Source: Minisyncoccota bacterium
GTDB taxonomy: Bacteria > Patescibacteriota > Minisyncoccia > Phycocordibacterales > UBA9973
Assembly (NCBI GenBank): GCA_017984185.1
Contig: JAGNZX010000035.1
Location: forward strand, 1-5,778
Length of the DNA stretch: 5,778 nucleotides
Reading direction: 5' to 3'
The position numbers and the translations under genes are program-made. The notes under the pieces are model-generated. The model was not told the origin of the DNA and did no database searches. It worked only from the letters and a program-made list of their open reading frames with translations. Below, piece by piece: positions 5,490 to 5,778 of the stretch (the first letter of the stretch is position 1; every line of letters starts with the position of its first letter).

Positions 5490-5517
5490 TTGAAAAAATA
5501 ACATTTTAGGGTATACT
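5490..5517 (+). promoter_or_regulatory. Promoter of the tRNA-Val/tRNA-Arg unit
   Basis: TTGAAA (5490-5495) and TATACT (5512-5517) are 16 bases apart. Transcription would begin near 5524, about 65 bases before tRNA-Val. It lies in the divergent gap between the minus-strand gene ending its 5' side at 5467 and the tRNAs. Confidence 0.6.
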
Positions 5518-5547
5518 TATCAAATAAGTTTTAAAAAATAAAAATAT

Positions 5548-5577
5548 ATGCGGGTTTAGCTGTTTTGGTAAATAACA
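5548..5577 (+). pseudogene. Decayed tRNA 5' half
   Basis: This stretch resembles the first 30 bases of the tRNA-Val that starts 41 bases downstream. Aligned with three single-base gaps, about 23 of 31 columns agree, including ATGCG, GGTT, AGCT and TTGGTA. It stops before the anticodon arm, and no 3' half follows. It could be a fragment left by a tandem duplication or by integration of an element at the tRNA. Chance similarity to the conserved D-arm sequence cannot be excluded. Confidence 0.4.
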
Positions 5578-5588
5578 AAAGAATACAT

Positions 5589-5661
5589 GCGCGGTTAGCT
5601 CAGTTGGTAGAGCAACCCGTTTACACCGGGAAGGTCACAGGTTCGAGTCCTGTATCGCGCA
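5589..5661 (+). tRNA. tRNA-Val(UAC)
   Basis: Acceptor stem GCGCGGT with ATCGCGC (one G-T pair), D stem GCTC/GAGC, anticodon loop TTTACAC giving UAC, T arm ACAGG-TTCGAGT-CCTGT, discriminator A. The anticodon stem ACCCG/CGGGA has an A-A mismatch at its outer pair. CCA is not encoded; it would be added by the CCA-adding enzyme. Confidence 0.95.
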
Positions 5662-5686
5662 CAACCCACGCTCACGCGGGGCAATT

Positions 5687-5758
5687 GCCTTCGTAGTTCA
5701 ATGGATAGAACAGAGCTCTTCTAAGGCTTTGATGTAGGTTCGATTCCTACCGAAGGCA
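5687..5758 (+). tRNA. tRNA-Arg(UCU)
   Basis: Acceptor stem GCCTTCG with CGAAGGC, D stem GTTC/GAAC, anticodon loop CTTCTAA giving UCU, which reads AGA and AGG, T arm GTAGG-TTCGATT-CCTAC, discriminator A. CCA is not encoded (CCT follows the discriminator). The 25-base gap from tRNA-Val holds a small hairpin (5665-5680) and no promoter, so the two tRNAs are probably cut from one transcript. Confidence 0.95.
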
Positions 5759-5778
5759 CCTTAAACGAACTAAATGGT

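Overview
The window looks like a piece of a small, AT-rich bacterial genome, most likely a member of the Patescibacteria/CPR (Parcubacteria-like). The grounds are short intergenic gaps, few clear Shine-Dalgarno sites, a large serine recombinase of the type common in those genomes, an L19 with a short insertion, and an RluA-family enzyme without an S4 domain. This assignment is inference from gene style, not from a database match.

Positions 1-2163 are a mobile-element-like island, visibly richer in G+C than the rest. It holds a hairpin-rich non-coding stretch (1-241), a shrunken mirror-image remnant of a recombinase gene on the minus strand (242-490), a structured intergenic region with a promoter (about 485-627), and a full-length large serine recombinase gene on the plus strand (628-2277). 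The 3' part of the recombinase (2017-2163) is an almost perfect inverted repeat of 284-430: 146 of 147 positions match. Smaller mirror blocks in the same order link the rest of the left arm to the recombinase. The island therefore appears to be two head-to-head copies of one gene, one intact and one with large internal deletions. The outer end of the right repeat is the CCA end of a minus-strand tRNA-Leu(GAG), and the recombinase frame runs on in antisense through that tRNA.

Positions 2159-5467 are chromosomal genes on the minus strand: tRNA-Leu(GAG), a strong terminator, rplS (ribosomal protein L19), another terminator, an unrecognised exported protein with a signal peptide and a strong promoter, an RluA-family pseudouridine synthase, and an unrecognised 308-residue soluble protein two bases upstream of it, probably in one operon. 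Positions 5490-5758 are a plus-strand tRNA unit: a promoter, a decayed tRNA 5' half, tRNA-Val(UAC) and tRNA-Arg(UCU).

The most interesting part is the recombinase island. Because the recombinase lies between long inverted repeats that both carry its C-terminal coding tail, inverting 431-2016 would keep the protein frame but change its last residues. It would also change whether transcription runs into tRNA-Leu. Just upstream of the recombinase, three pairs of complementary segments are interleaved so that not all need form together, which could give alternative folds in the mRNA leader or a recombination site. Both ideas are hypotheses.
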